Assembly: GCA_019671005.1 (NCBI GenBank)
Contig: CM033738.1
Span: 16,766,202-16,830,201, forward strand
DNA: 64,000 bases
Reading direction: 5' to 3'
Origin: Hibiscus mutabilis
Lineage: Eukaryota; Streptophyta; Magnoliopsida; Malvales; Malvaceae
Shown here: piece by piece, positions 1 to 12,210 of the stretch
Layout of the letters: every line of letters starts with the position of its first letter
Numbering within the stretch: the first letter of the stretch is position 1
Program-made: the position numbers and the translations under genes
The notes under the pieces: generated by a model
Seen by the model: the letters and a program-made list of their open reading frames with translations, nothing else
Database searches by the model: none
What the model was told of the DNA's origin: nothing

Positions 1-1354
1 TTAGAGGCCTTTCCATGATCCGTTTTCTTTGGCTTTTCACCCACTGCAAGTATGTAAACGTAGGATTTATAATATGGATCTAATAAGATAAAAGAAAAAA
101 TGGACTAGTTTTTGTAATTTTTCTTTTGTTTGCTTCGGTAAAGCTAATGTAGTTTTCTCGGTTCGGTTGGGCGTCTAGGCCGGGTCGATAAGGTTACACT
201 CCCAGTCTGGTAGGAATCTGGGTCAAAAATCATTCCCGGAGGATAATACAGTGATTTGATTAGCTTTTACAATAACTTATACAATGAATAGTGAGTCAAC
301 TTTACCATTACGGAACCATCACTAATAATGATCATCTTGTACTTAATCAAAACCATAACTAAAGGTCATTTAGTAACTTTTTAAAGCTTTGGGGACTAAA
401 TTGTAATTTTAGATAATTTTATGGACTTATCAATAATTAAGGTTACCAATGTGAAATTCAATGCTTGGTTATCTTGTGTATGAAATATTAATGGATTTGG
501 AAGCCATTTGCACTTCAATTAGCTCATAAAAGATTCAGTAATCATTTTGCAAGGTTTTAAACCATATAACTAACTTTAACTAACTCACCTGTATCGGTAC
601 TCGTACTCATGAGGCCGTACTGATACGCCCTTATTTCAAATTCTTTCAAACCTGAATCCAATATCGGTATGCAGTGTGCTATATCGATACGAGGACTCAA
701 TGCTCTTTGTATCAGTACGGGTTCATCACCGTACTGGTACGCTAACCCAAAATTCCCAAATTAATTCATTAATGGGTATTGGTACGACACCACTCGTACT
801 GATACCCTTGCTACAGTAAAATTCCAGTGTTGATTTTGTGTACCGGTACCACTGTAGTAGTATCGGTATGCCTTAGTTCACAATACCAAAATTGCATGCT
901 AGTACCCGCAACACCACCCGTACCGATACACCTCGGTTAACTTTACCCAAAATTTCTTTTCAATACCGGTACGACACCACCTGTACCGGTACTCATGAGT
1001 CTGTAATGACATTTCTTATCTGGTTTTTAGTCAAATTAGAGGCCTTAATCTTGTCCAATGTTCACCAAATTTTACCAACAATCTTATAAACATCAAATCT
1101 AAATGCATGCCACATTTCATGCCAATATGAATCCATTTACTATGGTTTCACATATTAGAGCATTTTAGGCCATTTTACTAATTTTGTCAAAACACTAACT
1201 TGCCATATTTTATATTTTCACTCATTCAACATGGTGAACCATATTTACACACAAAACGGGGTTAAAATAACATGTCATGACCGTATGCCACCATACTAGG
1301 AGTTGAAAGGCTAGGTTTACATTACTTATAACTTGTGTGACTTGCTTCAAAATG
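1..1354. other. Diverged LTR-like sequence, no gene
   Basis: No open frame here has protein-like content. The stretch from about 193 (ggttacactcccag) resembles the degenerate start of a plant retrotransposon LTR, with a typical AT-rich body mentioning no coding motif. It contains the GTAYCGRTAC array listed separately. No matching second LTR was found in the window, so it may be a solo or truncated LTR. The family is unknown. Confidence 0.3.
590..1010. repeat. GTAYCGRTAC motif array, copy 1
   Basis: At least ten variants of a ten-base near-palindrome (gtaccgatac, gtaccggtac, gtatcggtac, gtactgatac and similar) occur in about 420 bases at irregular spacing of roughly 10-40 bases. The intervening bases differ, so this is not an ordinary tandem satellite. 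The same motif forms arrays at 20868-21262, 36052-36462 and 63256-63506. Confidence 0.8.
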
Positions 1355-1422
1355 CTTCTAGCAGTATGAGTATGTGAAAGATGTGTATAAACCTCCAACT
1401 TGAGATGAGTTCAAAGATTCAT

Positions 1423-1559
1423 GAATGACTCATTCAAGCTGAGTATGTGAAATTTGAGGATCAACTTGCAGACATTATGACCAAGGCTTTGGGTATCTAG
1501 CAGCATGAGTATTTGGTTTCCAAGTTGGATTTGAAAGATGTGTTTAAACCTCCAACTTG
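1423..1559 (+). pseudogene. Ty1/copia polyprotein, RNase H C-terminal end only
   Basis: Read in the frame of 1441, this encodes the conserved copia C-terminal signature (EYVKFEDQLADIMTKAL), followed after an in-frame stop (1498-1500) by HEYLVSKLDLKD and a terminal stop at 1557-1559. In intact copia elements this is the last part of the RNase H domain, after which the polypurine tract and 3' LTR follow, exactly as here. Integrase, reverse transcriptase and gag are absent upstream. A partly duplicated, shrunken copy of the same tail lies at about 1355-1401. The copy is dead. Confidence 0.75.
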
Positions 1560-1567
1560 AAAGGGAG

Positions 1568-1752
1568 TGTTAAAAAAATATATTGACGGTTTGTAAATAT
1601 TAGTTAGAGTAGTCAGTTAGATTCAATAGTTAGTTTGTTAGTCTATTATTAACAAGGTAGCTAGACTACTAATGTATTATAAATACTTAGTTGATGTAAA
1701 GTTATTGATATGAAATTAGAGCATTATTCATCTCGTATTTCCAATTTTAACA
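1568..1752 (+). mobile_element. 3' LTR of a truncated Ty1/copia element
   Basis: A purine run (gaaagggag, ending 1567) directly precedes tgttaaaaaaat. The putative LTR ends with tttaaca at 1752, giving TGTTAA...TTAACA ends and a length of 185 bases. It contains a tattataaatac TATA-like motif near 1675. Short LTRs of this size are common in small copia lineages such as Ale. The 5' LTR is missing from this window. Confidence 0.65.
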
Positions 1753-1789
1753 GTAATACATAGTATATAAAATAGATGTAGTAAATTTG

Positions 1790-2426
1790 ACCTGAGACCC
1801 GATATAGACCCGAACATGATGGTCTAAACTTGACCCGAATCTGAACCAAAATCGAACTGAATTAAAATTGACTCGAATTTAGTTAAACCAAAAATCAATT
1901 TGAATCAAAATTAACCTAAACCAAAAATAACCGAAACAAAAAACAACTTGAACCGAAAGAAACCCAAACTAAAAATCAATCGAACCGAAAATCAACCTGA
2001 ATCGAAAGCAACCCAAATTTTATTTCCTCAAATATTTATGTTTTATTCTTATTTTGTATTATATACTAATTAACAACTACCTTTAGTAATGGTTTAATAT
2101 CATTTTTTCTCCTTTAAAAGACCATCTTTATATATTAACTCAAATTGTAAGCCGACAGATTAGATATTAACCCGACCCAAAAAGCAACCGATTTGATATA
2201 GACCCGACCTGAAAAACAACCGATCCAATATGGAACTGACTCAAAAAGTCAACCGATCTGATATTGATCCAACCCAAAAATTAAACGATCTGATATTAAT
2301 CTGACCCAATACCCTGTTCTGATCCAACATAACATAGACCCAAAATAAATTCGAATCAGACCTGATTTGACCCGAATCGAGCCTAAATTGAAAATAACCC
2401 AAACTGAAAATCAACTCGACCCAGAT
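1790..2426. repeat. Older 'acccgaacc' degenerate repeat, left half
   Basis: Low-complexity runs built on variants of gacccgaacc, aaccgaac and aaaatcaacc. The sequence is cut at 2426 by the gypsy LTR and its style resumes at 12211. It is the kind of degenerate repeat often found at ends of old plant transposons. No coding content was seen. Confidence 0.6.
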
Positions 2427-4892
2427 TGTAACACCCTAATTTTTCCCCAATTTAAAAATCCTAATTTATAAAAATCCCTAATTCTTAAACCCTAATTTTT
2501 AGGAATAAAGAATTGAACCCTAATTGAATTCAGTGATCTAATTATGAAAATTCAGAACTTTGGTGGCACGTGTGTAATGCGGATGAAGTTGGGGCCTATG
2601 GTTGTAAATTATCCATTTTAGCAAGAGTTTTATACCCTGTTGTTGTAACCAAAAAACCCTTTCAGCTCCCAATTGCTTTGTTCAGCCGCACCCAACTCAT
2701 CTCTCCCTAAATCTCTCGTTCGAATCTCATTTGAGATTATAAATAACCCTATCAGCTCCGGCCACACTCCGATCAAGGTTTTAGCACCGTCAGTACTTTG
2801 ATCCGAAGTCACCTTTCGACTCCTCATTTTATTTCGGCCAAAGCTCGCTCAACCATCATCTCGTGTTGTCGGCTGGTTGTTCAAAATTGACGAGGAACTA
2901 TTCGAGTTCCCCTTGTACTACCATGGATTTTGCCTTCTAATCCTTTTGATCTTGGTTGGGTAAGCCTCAAACCCAGATTTGTTGTTTTGTTTTAGAAACC
3001 TAGAGATGTAGCTTGAGTTGGTATACCGGGAATCCTTAGTCTTGGTGGTGATCGGAATTGACCATTTTTTATCATTGAAGGGTCTGTCGTTGCCGACCAT
3101 GGTAGAGTCGTCGTTATAATGTGGTTGTGCTAATGTTGTCGTGTGGTTCTACCGCCACCGATTCTTCTTGGGCCGCCGCCGTCTTGGGTGTAAACCCTAG
3201 CTGCCGATTGCAAGGGGAAAACGATGGGTGTTTCGAGCATGTGTGTATGAGGGTGTGGGCTGGGAATTAGGTTTAGGTCAAGTTGTATGGAGAGACAAGG
3301 GACATAGGCTAAATTGGGCTGGTTTTGAGGAAGCCCAATCTGAACCGACAACCCGAACCGGGTCAACTTTAAACCAAACCGTTTGAGTGAACCGGCCAGA
3401 CCGATTGAACTGGCCGTTTTGAACCAAACTGGTTGGGTAGCCTGTGACCCGTTGACCGACCCGAACTGTTGACTTTTTGGCTGACGTTAGCATTAACTTT
3501 TTGGCTGGCGTCAGTGTTGACTTTTTGATGATGTTAGCGTTGACTTTTTTGTCCAAAGTTAACTTCACGTTTTTTGACGTTCTAATTCTAAATCCGCTGC
3601 CTGTTTTACCAAATTCAAAACTGAAATATCGTTTCTCAATCTACAATTAATTGTATTTAGTATTTTGAAGATTATGAATATCAGAATCTGATACGAATAT
3701 ATTTGTGTTCAGGTGACGTTGACTCGAAGCCTAAAAATCTTCCTCCTCTTCCACCTATTTGACCTCCTTTTGCACAGCCTGCGAGTTCTGTACGTGAGTA
3801 TGGTTCGTTACTGATTAAGTTAGTGTGGCATAGTAGTAGTAAATGATTATGTTTTGTTGACCTCGTAGGTGTTGACTCTTTCTGACCTAATACTAGAGTT
3901 GAGTGTGGGAGACATCACTCTCGACGTTGAGTTATTAGCTACCTAAGGTGTGTCTCTTCCTATGCTATATCATATATGTGCTCTATGTTATGTGTGAATG
4001 TTGTATATGTGATTGACTGAATGATCTGTGAATTATGGTATGTTTTGTATGATGGCATGACGCCATCAAATATCATAATTAGACTAAAACAATATCGGAC
4101 ATATGTTGTATGCACTCAGATTAAATTAATAGATCGAACATACTCTCAGATTCGAAAAATATAAATCGAAACATGGCATATCATTTGGGTTGAGAAATTG
4201 TACGGGGAAGTTTAGTGGGTTCACCCTTCGGGCTAAATTCTGCTTCGGATTAGTGGCTCCACCTTCAGGTCGAGATTACACTTCAGATGGCGACGATATA
4301 ATTAGAGTGGTTCTAGGGAAACTTACTCTTCGGACGGTGTATGGAGATGGGTGTATGACATTACATTTTATGTATTTTGTTAAATGCATATGTGTATTGA
4401 GATGGTTGTTGAGCTATGCTTGTCATTCGAATTTCTGTTATGTGTTTTTATCCACACTTTAGAGACACACTAAGCTTCATAGCTTACTCCCCCTAGTTCT
4501 TCTTTCAGATACTCAGGCTTAGGCGTATGGTACTTGGAGGATCTCATATCATCAAACTTTACCTTATTTTACAGTATGATTATTCAGACATTTGAATTTC
4601 TTTATTATTATTATTTCGGACGATTTTGTATTTGGGACTTGGGACATTATTATTTTGAGATTTATTGGTTTGACATGCATTATTTAAACTTCTTCCGGAT
4701 TTTATAATAACTTTTCAAATTTTTGCTAAATGATTACGTTTTATTTAATTTTGTATAGTTTGTGGTTTCATCTTTTATAACTAAATTGTAATTTGAATTA
4801 TTAAACCTAATAACCTTTCTTGAGGGACACATTTTTCGAACTTAACTTTCAAGTTTTGACTTAAGAAATTAGGTCAAATTTAGGAGGTTACA
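2427..4892 (+). repeat. 5' LTR of the chromovirus
   Basis: It starts tgtaacaccc and ends ggaggttaca, and aligns along its whole length with 9743-12210. Differences are scattered substitutions and short indels of a few percent in the parts compared by eye, so the insertion is not recent. Weak open frames such as 4190-4462 recur at the same place in the other LTR and are not genes. Confidence 0.92.
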
Positions 4893-4897
4893 TTTAG

Positions 4898-4909
4898 TGG
4901 TATCAGAGC
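4898..4909 (+). promoter_or_regulatory. Primer binding site (initiator tRNA-Met type)
   Basis: tggtatcagagc lies five bases after the 5' LTR. This is the usual complement of the 3' end of plant initiator tRNA-Met and fixes the plus orientation of the element. Confidence 0.9.
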
Positions 4910-5100
4910 TTAGGTTCAACCCTTGGACTGTATGGCTCGAATGAAATTTTAAACCGAAAATGATTTTGTATGCATTCTAAATATTTTTGGGCAAAACGGG
5001 AATTTCTAATAAATATAATATTTTAAAGATTATGTTTATGTTGAATAGAAACTCCAAATACCGACTCTAACTTAGAATTGTCTTTTTGTGATGGAATACT

Positions 5101-6150
5101 ATGCCACCTCGTAGGAGTTCTAGATTAGCGACCGAATGTGGTCGTGGCCGAGGTCGTTCTACCGCTGTTGAGAGTGATGTTCTGCCTCTTACGGATCTGC
5201 CACAGGATCATGATGAGTTACACGATGTTGATGTAGAGGAAAAACCTGGGTATCAAGCTGAAGCTTGAAATACGGCACTTGGCCAGCGAACGTAGAGTGT
5301 TGGTCCACGTGATTTCGAGAATAGTGAGACAGTGGTCATGGATTCTTTTACAGTGCAAAGGGAGTTGTTTCGTTACCTTCGTCAGTCTGAAGACGTGAGG
5401 AAACCTATATCTACTGAGTTTTTAGCTTCTGGGATGGCCATGTTTGATGCGGAGTATTGGCTAAAGAAACTTCAGTGTTTGTTTGTTGAGATGGAATATC
5501 ATGCCGACCTTAGTTAGAACTGGTGGGAAACAGAGGAAAAGGTTGTTCCAGCAGTCAGATTTCATGGAAGTTTTTCAGATAGTCATTTCAGGACCGATAT
5601 GTTGGGCCTGAGTATCTAACTAAGTGCCGAGACGACTTTATAAATCTGGAGCAAAATTATATGAGCGTTAATGACTATGAGATAGAGTTTTTGAGACTTT
5701 TCCAGTATGTTCCGAGGTTGGTTACTACAGAGAAAGAGAAGTGTGACTGGTTTCTAAGAGGGTTGTCAAGACTAGAGTTGTTTTACATCAGGACAAGGAG
5801 TATAAAGAGATCACCCAATGGGCCAGAACTGCCGAGCGGATTGAAGCTATGAAGAAACAACATGAATCTCAGGGTACTGATCGGGCTAGGAGGCAGCCGA
5901 CTGCATTAGTTCAGCACAATCAGGGGAATCAGTCTAGGAAGAGGACCAGAGATGAGTAAGACCATCAGATATATTCTAGAGCTAGACCAGTGACATCTAC
6001 TATTCCGACCACCAGCGTTGGAGGTTCGTCTAATTCTCATGGGGTGCCACAATGTTCTTTTTTTTCAAGAAATGGCATCTAGGCGAGTTTTGGAGGCAAA
6101 GTGGGGCTTGTTTTTTATGCGGTTCTTTTGAGCATCTTTTTAGAGATTGT
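5101..6150 (+). pseudogene. Chromovirus gag, disrupted
   Basis: The first ATG after the primer binding site (5101) starts an arginine-rich leader (MPPRRSSRLATE) as in chromovirus gag. In-frame stops follow at 5266-5268 and 5305-5307. Gag core is recognisable at 5332-5517 (GMAMFDAEYWLKKLQCLF) and 5661-5852 (MSVNDYEIEFLRLFQYVPRL). The zinc knuckle CFLCGSFEHLFRDC at 6109-6150 keeps all four ligands (C-x2-C-x4-H-x4-C). Gag packages element RNA into virus-like particles. At least two stops and two frame changes break it. Confidence 0.85.
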
Positions 6151-6339
6151 CTTGTGGCACCTTTATCTGTATATGCTCTGAGTCAGTCACAGACATATGT
6201 TCAGACTCCTAGTAGAGGGAGAGGTCATGGTAGATCTGCTGTTCCGGGTACTGTTGGTAGGGGTAAGTCTACTCAGAATAGAGGATCAGCTAGTTCAGGG
6301 GCGAGACAGCCTGGGTTGGTTTATGCTACTAAGAGGTAT

Positions 6340-6510
6340 GAGGATCGTGATGAGCCAGACGTTATTGCTGATACCTTTTCTATTCACTCTATCTCATACT
6401 TTGCACTATTGGACAATGGTTATACTCATTTGTATGTTGCGAGTTCTGTATCTGGGGTCTTGAAATTCCTGTCGAGGATGTTGCTAATGTTGTTACTGTA
6501 CATAGTCTGA
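6340..6510 (+). pseudogene. Aspartic protease of the chromovirus, altered active site
   Basis: In the frame of the zinc knuckle, DVIADTFSIHSISYFALLDNGYTHLY matches the start of gypsy proteases. The usual catalytic D-S/T-G is D-N-G here (6412-6420). The frame ends at 6510 and later residues continue only in other frames. The protease cleaves the Gag-Pol polyprotein; this copy is not expected to work. Confidence 0.7.
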
Positions 6511-6961
6511 TAGGTGACCCTGTGGTGGTTTGTAAGGTGTATAAAAATTGTCCTCTTGAGATTTAAGGGGAAATCTTTTCGGCTAATCTGGTGGAGCTAT
6601 CTTTTGGAGAGTTTGACCAAATTCTCGGCATGGACTGGTTGTCTGCCCACTGAGTCAATCTGGATTGTGAGAAAAAAATAGCAACTCTAAAAACTTCTGA
6701 TGACCGGGAGGTAGTTCTTTTTGGAGAATGTTGGGGGGTTTTATCTAATGTAATATCGGCTTTCAAAGTCAAGAAGATAATCCAGAAGGGGTCCATTGCC
6801 TACCTTGCTTACATTCTTGATCCGAGACAGTCTGACTTTGGGATGGATAAGATTCGGGTTGTGAGAGACTTTCCCAATATATTCCCAAAAGATTGGTCGG
6901 GTGTTCCGCCAAAGTGCGATGAGATTGAGTTTGGTATTAAACTTTATCTGGTTCAGCTCTT

Positions 6962-7501
6962 ATGTTTATGGCACCTTACTGGATGGCACCGAAAGAACTT
7001 AAAGAGTTAAAGGTGCAGCTGCAAGAATTATTAGACAGGGGATTTATCCGACCTAGTGTTTCCCTTGGGGAGCCCCTATTTTTTGTTAAGAAGAAGGATG
7101 TGACACTTCAGCTATGTATCGACCACCAAAAACTGAATAAGTTAACAATCAAGAACAAGTATCCCCTTCCTCATATTGATGATCTCTTCGATCAGTTTCG
7201 GGGAGCTACGGTGTTCTCTAAGATAGACCTGAGATCTGGTTACTACCAGCTCATGGTTAAGGATTCTAATATTTTCAAAACGGCTTTTCGGACATGTTAC
7301 GGTCATTACGAGTTCCTTGGGATGCCCTTTGGGTTGACTAACGCTCCTACTGCCTTTATGGATATGATGAACAGAGTGTTTCAACCCTATCTCGATCAAT
7401 TTGTTGTGGTCTTTATAAATGATATCTTGGTTTATTCTAAATTTGAAGTTGAGTATGAAGAACATCTCTGGATTGTTTTGCAAACTCTGAGGGAGAAATA
7501 G
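6962..7501 (+). pseudogene. Chromovirus reverse transcriptase, active site mutated
   Basis: The 179-codon frame carries ELLDRGFIRPS, FVKKKD, KNKYPLPHIDDLFDQFRGA, FSKIDLRSGYYQL, KTAFRT.YGHYEFLGMPFGLTNAPTAF and FINDILVYSK in standard order. The catalytic box of this family is F-I-D-D-I-L; here the first aspartate is asparagine (codon 7418-7420). Residues normally found just upstream lie in another frame at about 6850-6960, so a frameshift precedes the domain. A TAG at 7499-7501 interrupts the thumb, which continues past it. Confidence 0.9.
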
Positions 7502-8256
7502 CTTTATGTAAAATTCAGTAAGTGTAAATTCTGGCTGTCAGAATTATTGTTTTTGGGTCATATCATTTCTGTTGAGGGTATTCGGGTTGATTCGAAGAAG
7601 ATTGTGGCTATCATGAGTTGGAAGCAACCCAAGAACGTTCCTAAAATGTGAAGTTTCTTAGGTTTAGCCGGATATTATCGGAGGTTTATTGAGGGTTCTC
7701 GATCATCGCAGCTCCGTTCACTAAACTTCTGAGGAAGAATATTTCTTTTGTTTGGTCTGAGGCTCAGCAGACTAGTTTTGAGAAGCTTAAGACCGTGTTG
7801 ACTAAGGCACCGGTCCTAATTCAGCCAGAGCCCGGGAAGGCTTACACCGTCTACAGTGACGCTTCTCATACCGGATTAGGGTGTGTTCTGATGTAGGATG
7901 GTAAGGTAGTAGCCTATGCGTCCCAACAACTGAAACCGCATAAGTGTAACTATCCTACCTACGACCTAGAGCTCGCTACTATGATCTTTTCTCTTAAGAT
8001 CTGGAGACACTATCTCTATGGAGAGAAGTGTTATATCTTCATGGACCATAAGAGTCTGAAGTATCTCCTCACTCAGAAGGAGTTGAACCTGAGACAATTA
8101 CGTTGGTTAGATCTTAAAGACTATGATTGTGAAATCGAGTATCATCCAGGCAAGGTTAATGTTCTTTTTGACGCCTTGAGTCGTAATGCCATTTCAGATT
8201 TGAGAGCCCTGTTTGCTCAAATGAGTTTGTATGAGGATGGCAGTCTCTTGGCATAA
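7502..8256 (+). pseudogene. Chromovirus RT thumb and RNase H
   Basis: Thumb residues (KCKFWLSELLFLGHIIS) follow the preceding stop. RNase H begins around 7846 with VYSDASHTGLGCVL, is broken by TAG at 7894-7896, then continues with VAYASQQLKPHKCNYPTYDLEL, WRHYLYGEKCYIFMDHKSLKYL and EYHPGKVNVLFDALSR to 8256. RNase H removes template RNA during reverse transcription. A second in-frame stop (tga) near 7650 adds to the damage. Confidence 0.85.
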
Positions 8257-8316
8257 CTTCTGGTTATTCCTACTCTGATTTCTGATATTCGAGATGAGCA
8301 GCCTAGTGATCTATTC

Positions 8317-9571
8317 TTGATGCACCGTACAAGGGAGGTTGAAGAAGGTACATCTCTGGATTTCTCTATTGACCAGGATGGTGTATTGTGTTTCTGGGGC
8401 CGATATTGTATTCCGAGGAATTCTGGCTTGAAGCAGGTTATCCTTCGTGAAGCCCATGACAGTCCCTACTCTATGCATCCCGATGGAGACAAGATGTATA
8501 AGAATATTCGTGAGAGATACCGGTGGAAGGGCCTGAAGAGGGATGTTAGGTTTGTATCGAAGTGTTTGACTTGTCAGAAGGTAAAAACAGAGCATCAGCG
8601 TCCGTCTGGGTTACTTCAGCACATTGAGATTCCTCAGTGGAAATGGAAGCGTGTGACTATAGATTTTGTTAGTGGTATTCCTTTGACTCCCTCAAAGAAA
8701 GACTCTATCTGGGTTATTTTTTATCGGTTGACTAAGTCTGCACACTTCATTCCTATTCGAGTTAACTATTCCTTGAGTAAGTTAGCTAAGCTTTACATCA
8801 CGGATATTGTTAGACTTTATGGGGGTGCCTTTGTCTATTATTTTTGATCGGGACCCAAGGTTCACAGCGATGTTCTGGAGATCGTTTCACACTACTTTGG
8901 GTACTCGGTTAAATTTTAGCACTGCTTATCATCCATAGACCGATAGCCAGTTTGAGCGGGTAATCCAGATTCTTGAGGATATGTTGAAAGGATGTGTTGT
9001 GGATTATAGTGGCAGTTGGAAAGATTTCTTACCGCTTGTGGAGTTCACCTACAATAATAGCTACCATGCTAGTATCAAGATGGCACCGTATGAGGCTCTG
9101 TATGGGTATAAGTGTCGTACACCTATTGGTTGGACCGAAGTTAATGAGCACAGATTGTTGGGACCTAATATTGTTCACGAAGCTGAGCAGACTGTCAGAT
9201 TGATTCAAGATCGACTTAAGGCTACTTTTTACAGATAGAAGTTTTATGCCGATTTGAGACGTTGGGATCTTGAGTTTGATGTGGGAGATGAGGTCTTCTT
9301 GAAAGTACCTCCGTGGATGAAGGTACTTCATTTCGGTCGGAAAGGCAAACTGAGTCCTCGTTTCATCAGCCATTACTGTATCATTCGTCGGGTTGGACCA
9401 GTTGCCTATCAGCTTGAGTTACCACCTGAGCTTAATCGTATTCATGATATCTTCTATGTTTCGGTGTTGAGACGCTATCATGCTGATCCGTCTCACATTA
9501 TTCCTGTGGAGGAGATTGAGATTCGTCCTGACTTGCATTTTGAGGAGGAGCCAGTTGAGATTCTTGTTTAG
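8317..9571 (+). pseudogene. Chromovirus integrase, two frames
   Basis: The HHCC zinc finger is present (REAHDSPYSMHPDGDKMY, then CLTCQKVK). The catalytic core follows with WKRVTIDFVSGIPLTPSKKDSIWVI and RLTKSAHFIP. A frame change near 8820-8850 separates this from the rest of the core (SDRDPRFT-like, QSERVIQ-like, then FTYNNSYHASIKMAPYEALYGYKCRTPIGW at 8981-9238). A stop at 9236-9238 and another at 9569-9571 follow. The region from 9254 matches the C-terminal DNA-binding part of integrase (GDEVFLKV, GPVAYQLELPPELNRIHDIFYVSVLRRY). Integrase joins element cDNA to the chromosome. Confidence 0.9.
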
Positions 9572-9730
9572 GACAAGAAAGTTCTCCAGAGAGAGACCAT
9601 TAAGATGGTCCAGGTCTTGTGGCGTAATCGTGGTCATGATGAGGCTACGTGGGAGCCCAAGGCTGTTGTCAAAGCTCGGTATCCACATCTCTTTGATCCA
9701 GGTAAATTTCAAGGTCGAAATTTCTTTTAA
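9572..9730 (+). pseudogene. Chromodomain at the integrase C-terminus
   Basis: After the TAG at 9569-9571 the same frame reads on to a stop at 9728-9730 with VQVLWRNRGHDEATWEPKA and RYPHLFD. This is the typical chromodomain ending of Tekay/Del chromoviruses, thought to guide insertion to heterochromatin through histone marks. The stop between integrase and this segment would remove it from any product. Confidence 0.8.
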
Positions 9731-9741
9731 GGAGTGGAGAA
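9729..9741 (+). promoter_or_regulatory. Polypurine tract
   Basis: aaggagtggagaa lies just before the 3' LTR, where plus-strand DNA synthesis is primed. It agrees with the plus orientation. Confidence 0.8.
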
Positions 9742-9742
9742 T

Positions 9743-12210
9743 TGTAACACCCTAATTTTTCCCCAATTTATAAAATCCCTAATTCCTAAACCCTAATTTT
9801 TAGGAATAAAGAATTGAATCCCTAATTGAATTCAGTGATCTAATTGTGAAAATTTAGAACTTTGGTGGCATGTGTGTAATGCAGATGAAGTTGGGGCATA
9901 TGGTTGTAAATTATCCCTTTTGGCAAGAGTTTTATACCCTATTGTAACCAAAAAACCCTTTCAGCTCCCAATTGCTTTGTTCAGCCGCACCCAACTCCTC
10001 TCTCCACAAATCTCCCGTTCAATTCTCATTTGAGATTAGCAATCACCCTATCAACTCCGACCACACTTCGATCAAGGTTTTAGCGTCGTCGGTTCTTTGA
10101 TCCGAAGTCACCTTTCGACTGCTCATTTCATTTCGGCCAAAGCCCGCTCAACCATCGTCTCGTGTTGTCGGCTGGTTGTTCAAAATTGACGAAGAACTGT
10201 TCGAATCCCCCTTGTGCCGCCGTGGATTCTACCTTCTACTCCTTTCGATCTCGATTGGGTAAGCCTCAAACCTAAATTTGTTGTTTTGTTTTGGAAACCT
10301 GGAGATGTGGTTCGAGTTGGTGTGCCGGGAATCCTTTCTTGGTGATGGTCAGAATTGACCAATTTTGGTCATTGAAAGGTTTGTCGTTGCCGTCCATGGA
10401 GGATCCGTCGTTATCATATGGTTGCGCTGTTGCTGCTGTGTGGTTTTGCCGCCGCCGGTTCTCCTTGGGCCGTTGCCATCTTGGGTGTAAACCCTAGCTG
10501 CCGAATGCAAGGGAAAAGAGGGGGTGTTTCGGGCCTGTGTGTGTGAGGGTGTGGGCTGGGAATTGGGTTTAGGCCAAGTTGCATGGAGATTCAAGGGAGA
10601 TAGGCTGAATTGGGTCGGTTCTGAGGAAGCCCAGTTCGAACCGACGACCCGAATTGGGTCAGCTTTAAACTGGCCCGTTTAAGTGAACCAGCCAGACCGA
10701 TTGAACCGGCAGTTTTAAACCGAATCGGTTGGGTAGCCCGTTGACCGTCCCAATCGTTAACCTGACCCGTTGACCTGACCCGAGCTGGCATCAACGTTGA
10801 CTTTTTGGCTGACGTTAGTGTTGAATTTTTGATGACATCAGCGTTGACTTTTTTCAGCCAAAGTTTACTTTACATTTTTCAACGTTCTGATTCCAAATTC
10901 GTTGCCTGTTTCCCAAATTCAAACCTGGAATATTGTTTCTCAATTTGCAATTAATTGTATTTAGTATTTTGAGGATTATGAATATCAAAATCTGATTCGA
11001 ATATGTTTGTGTTTAGGTGACGTTGACTTAAAGCCTGAAAATCTTCCTCCTCCTCCTCCACATATTTGACCTCATTATCATAGTCTACGAGATCTGCACG
11101 TGAGTATGGTTCGTTACTGATTAAGTTAGTGTGGCATAGTAGTAGTAGTAAATGATTATGTTTTGTTGACCTCGTAGGTGTTGACTCTTTCTGACCTAAT
11201 ACTAGAGCTGAGCGTGGGAGACGTCACTCTCGATGTTGAGTTATTAGCTGCCTAAGGTGTGACTCTTCCTGTGCTATATCATTTATGTGCTCTATGTTAT
11301 GCGTGCATGTTGTATATGTGACTGACTGAATGATCTATGAATTATGGTATGTTTTGTATGATGGCATGACACGCATCAGATATCATAATCGGACTAAAAC
11401 AATATCAAACATATATCGTATGCACTCAGATTAAATTAATAGATCGGACATACTCTCGGATTCAGAAAATATAAATTGGAACATGGCATATCATTTGGTT
11501 TGGGAAATTGTACGGGGAAGTTCAGTGGGTTCACCATTCGGGTTGAATTCCACTTTGGATCAGTGGCTCCACCTTCGGGTCGAGATTCCACTTCGGATGG
11601 TAACGATATAGTTAGAGTGGTTCTAGGGAAACTTACTCTTCGGACGGTGTATGGAGATGGGTGCATGACATTACATTTTATGTCTATTGTTAAATGCATA
11701 TGTGTATTGAGATGATTGTTGAGCTATGCTTATCATTTGGATTTCTGTTATGTGTTTTTATCCGCACTTTAGAGGCACACTGAGCTTCATACCTTACTCC
11801 CCCTAGTTCTTCTTTCAGATACTCAGGCTTAGGCGTACGACACTTGGAGGATTTCATATCATCAGACTTTACCTTATTTTACAGTATGATTATTCCGACA
11901 TTTAAATTTCTTTATTATTATTATTTTGGATGATTTTGTATTTGGGACTTAGGATATTATTATTATTATTTTGAGACTTATTGGTTTGACATGCATTATT
12001 TGAACTTCTTCTGGATTTTATAATAACTTTTGGAATTTTTGCTAAATGATTAAGTTTTATTTAATTTGGTATAGTTTTGTGGTGTCGATCTTTTATAACT
12101 AAATTGTAATTTGAATTATTAAACCTAATAACCTTTCTTGAAGGATAAGTTTTTCGAACTTAACTTCCAAGTTTCGACTTAAGAAATTAGGTCAAATTTA
12201 GGAGGTTACA
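9743..12210 (+). repeat. 3' LTR of the chromovirus
   Basis: It runs from tgtaacaccc to ggaggttaca and pairs with 2427-4892 from end to end, including the shared spurious frame at 11476-11715. Confidence 0.92.

Larger units (their letters stand above)
2427..12210 (+). mobile_element. Ty3/gypsy chromovirus, near full length, inactive
   Basis: Two LTRs of 2466 and 2468 bases (2427-4892 and 9743-12210) begin tgtaacaccc and end ggttaca. A primer binding site for initiator tRNA-Met lies at 4898-4909 and a polypurine tract at 9729-9741. Between them, in order, are gag with a CCHC knuckle, protease, reverse transcriptase, RNase H, integrase and a C-terminal chromodomain. That order and the chromodomain place it with the chromoviruses, most likely the Tekay/Del group. 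Several stops and frame changes make it non-functional. The flanking five bases (cagat, cgaac) do not match, so no target duplication survives. Confidence 0.93.

Noticed and set aside
590..1010. CRISPR-like array of short repeats
   Set aside because: Repeats are ten-base degenerate palindromes with irregular spacing in plant nuclear DNA, with no cas genes or fixed spacer length.
4190..4462. 90-codon plus-strand frame, with a close copy at 11476-11715
   Set aside because: Both lie at the same place in the paired chromovirus LTRs and match no protein; their conservation comes from LTR identity, not coding.
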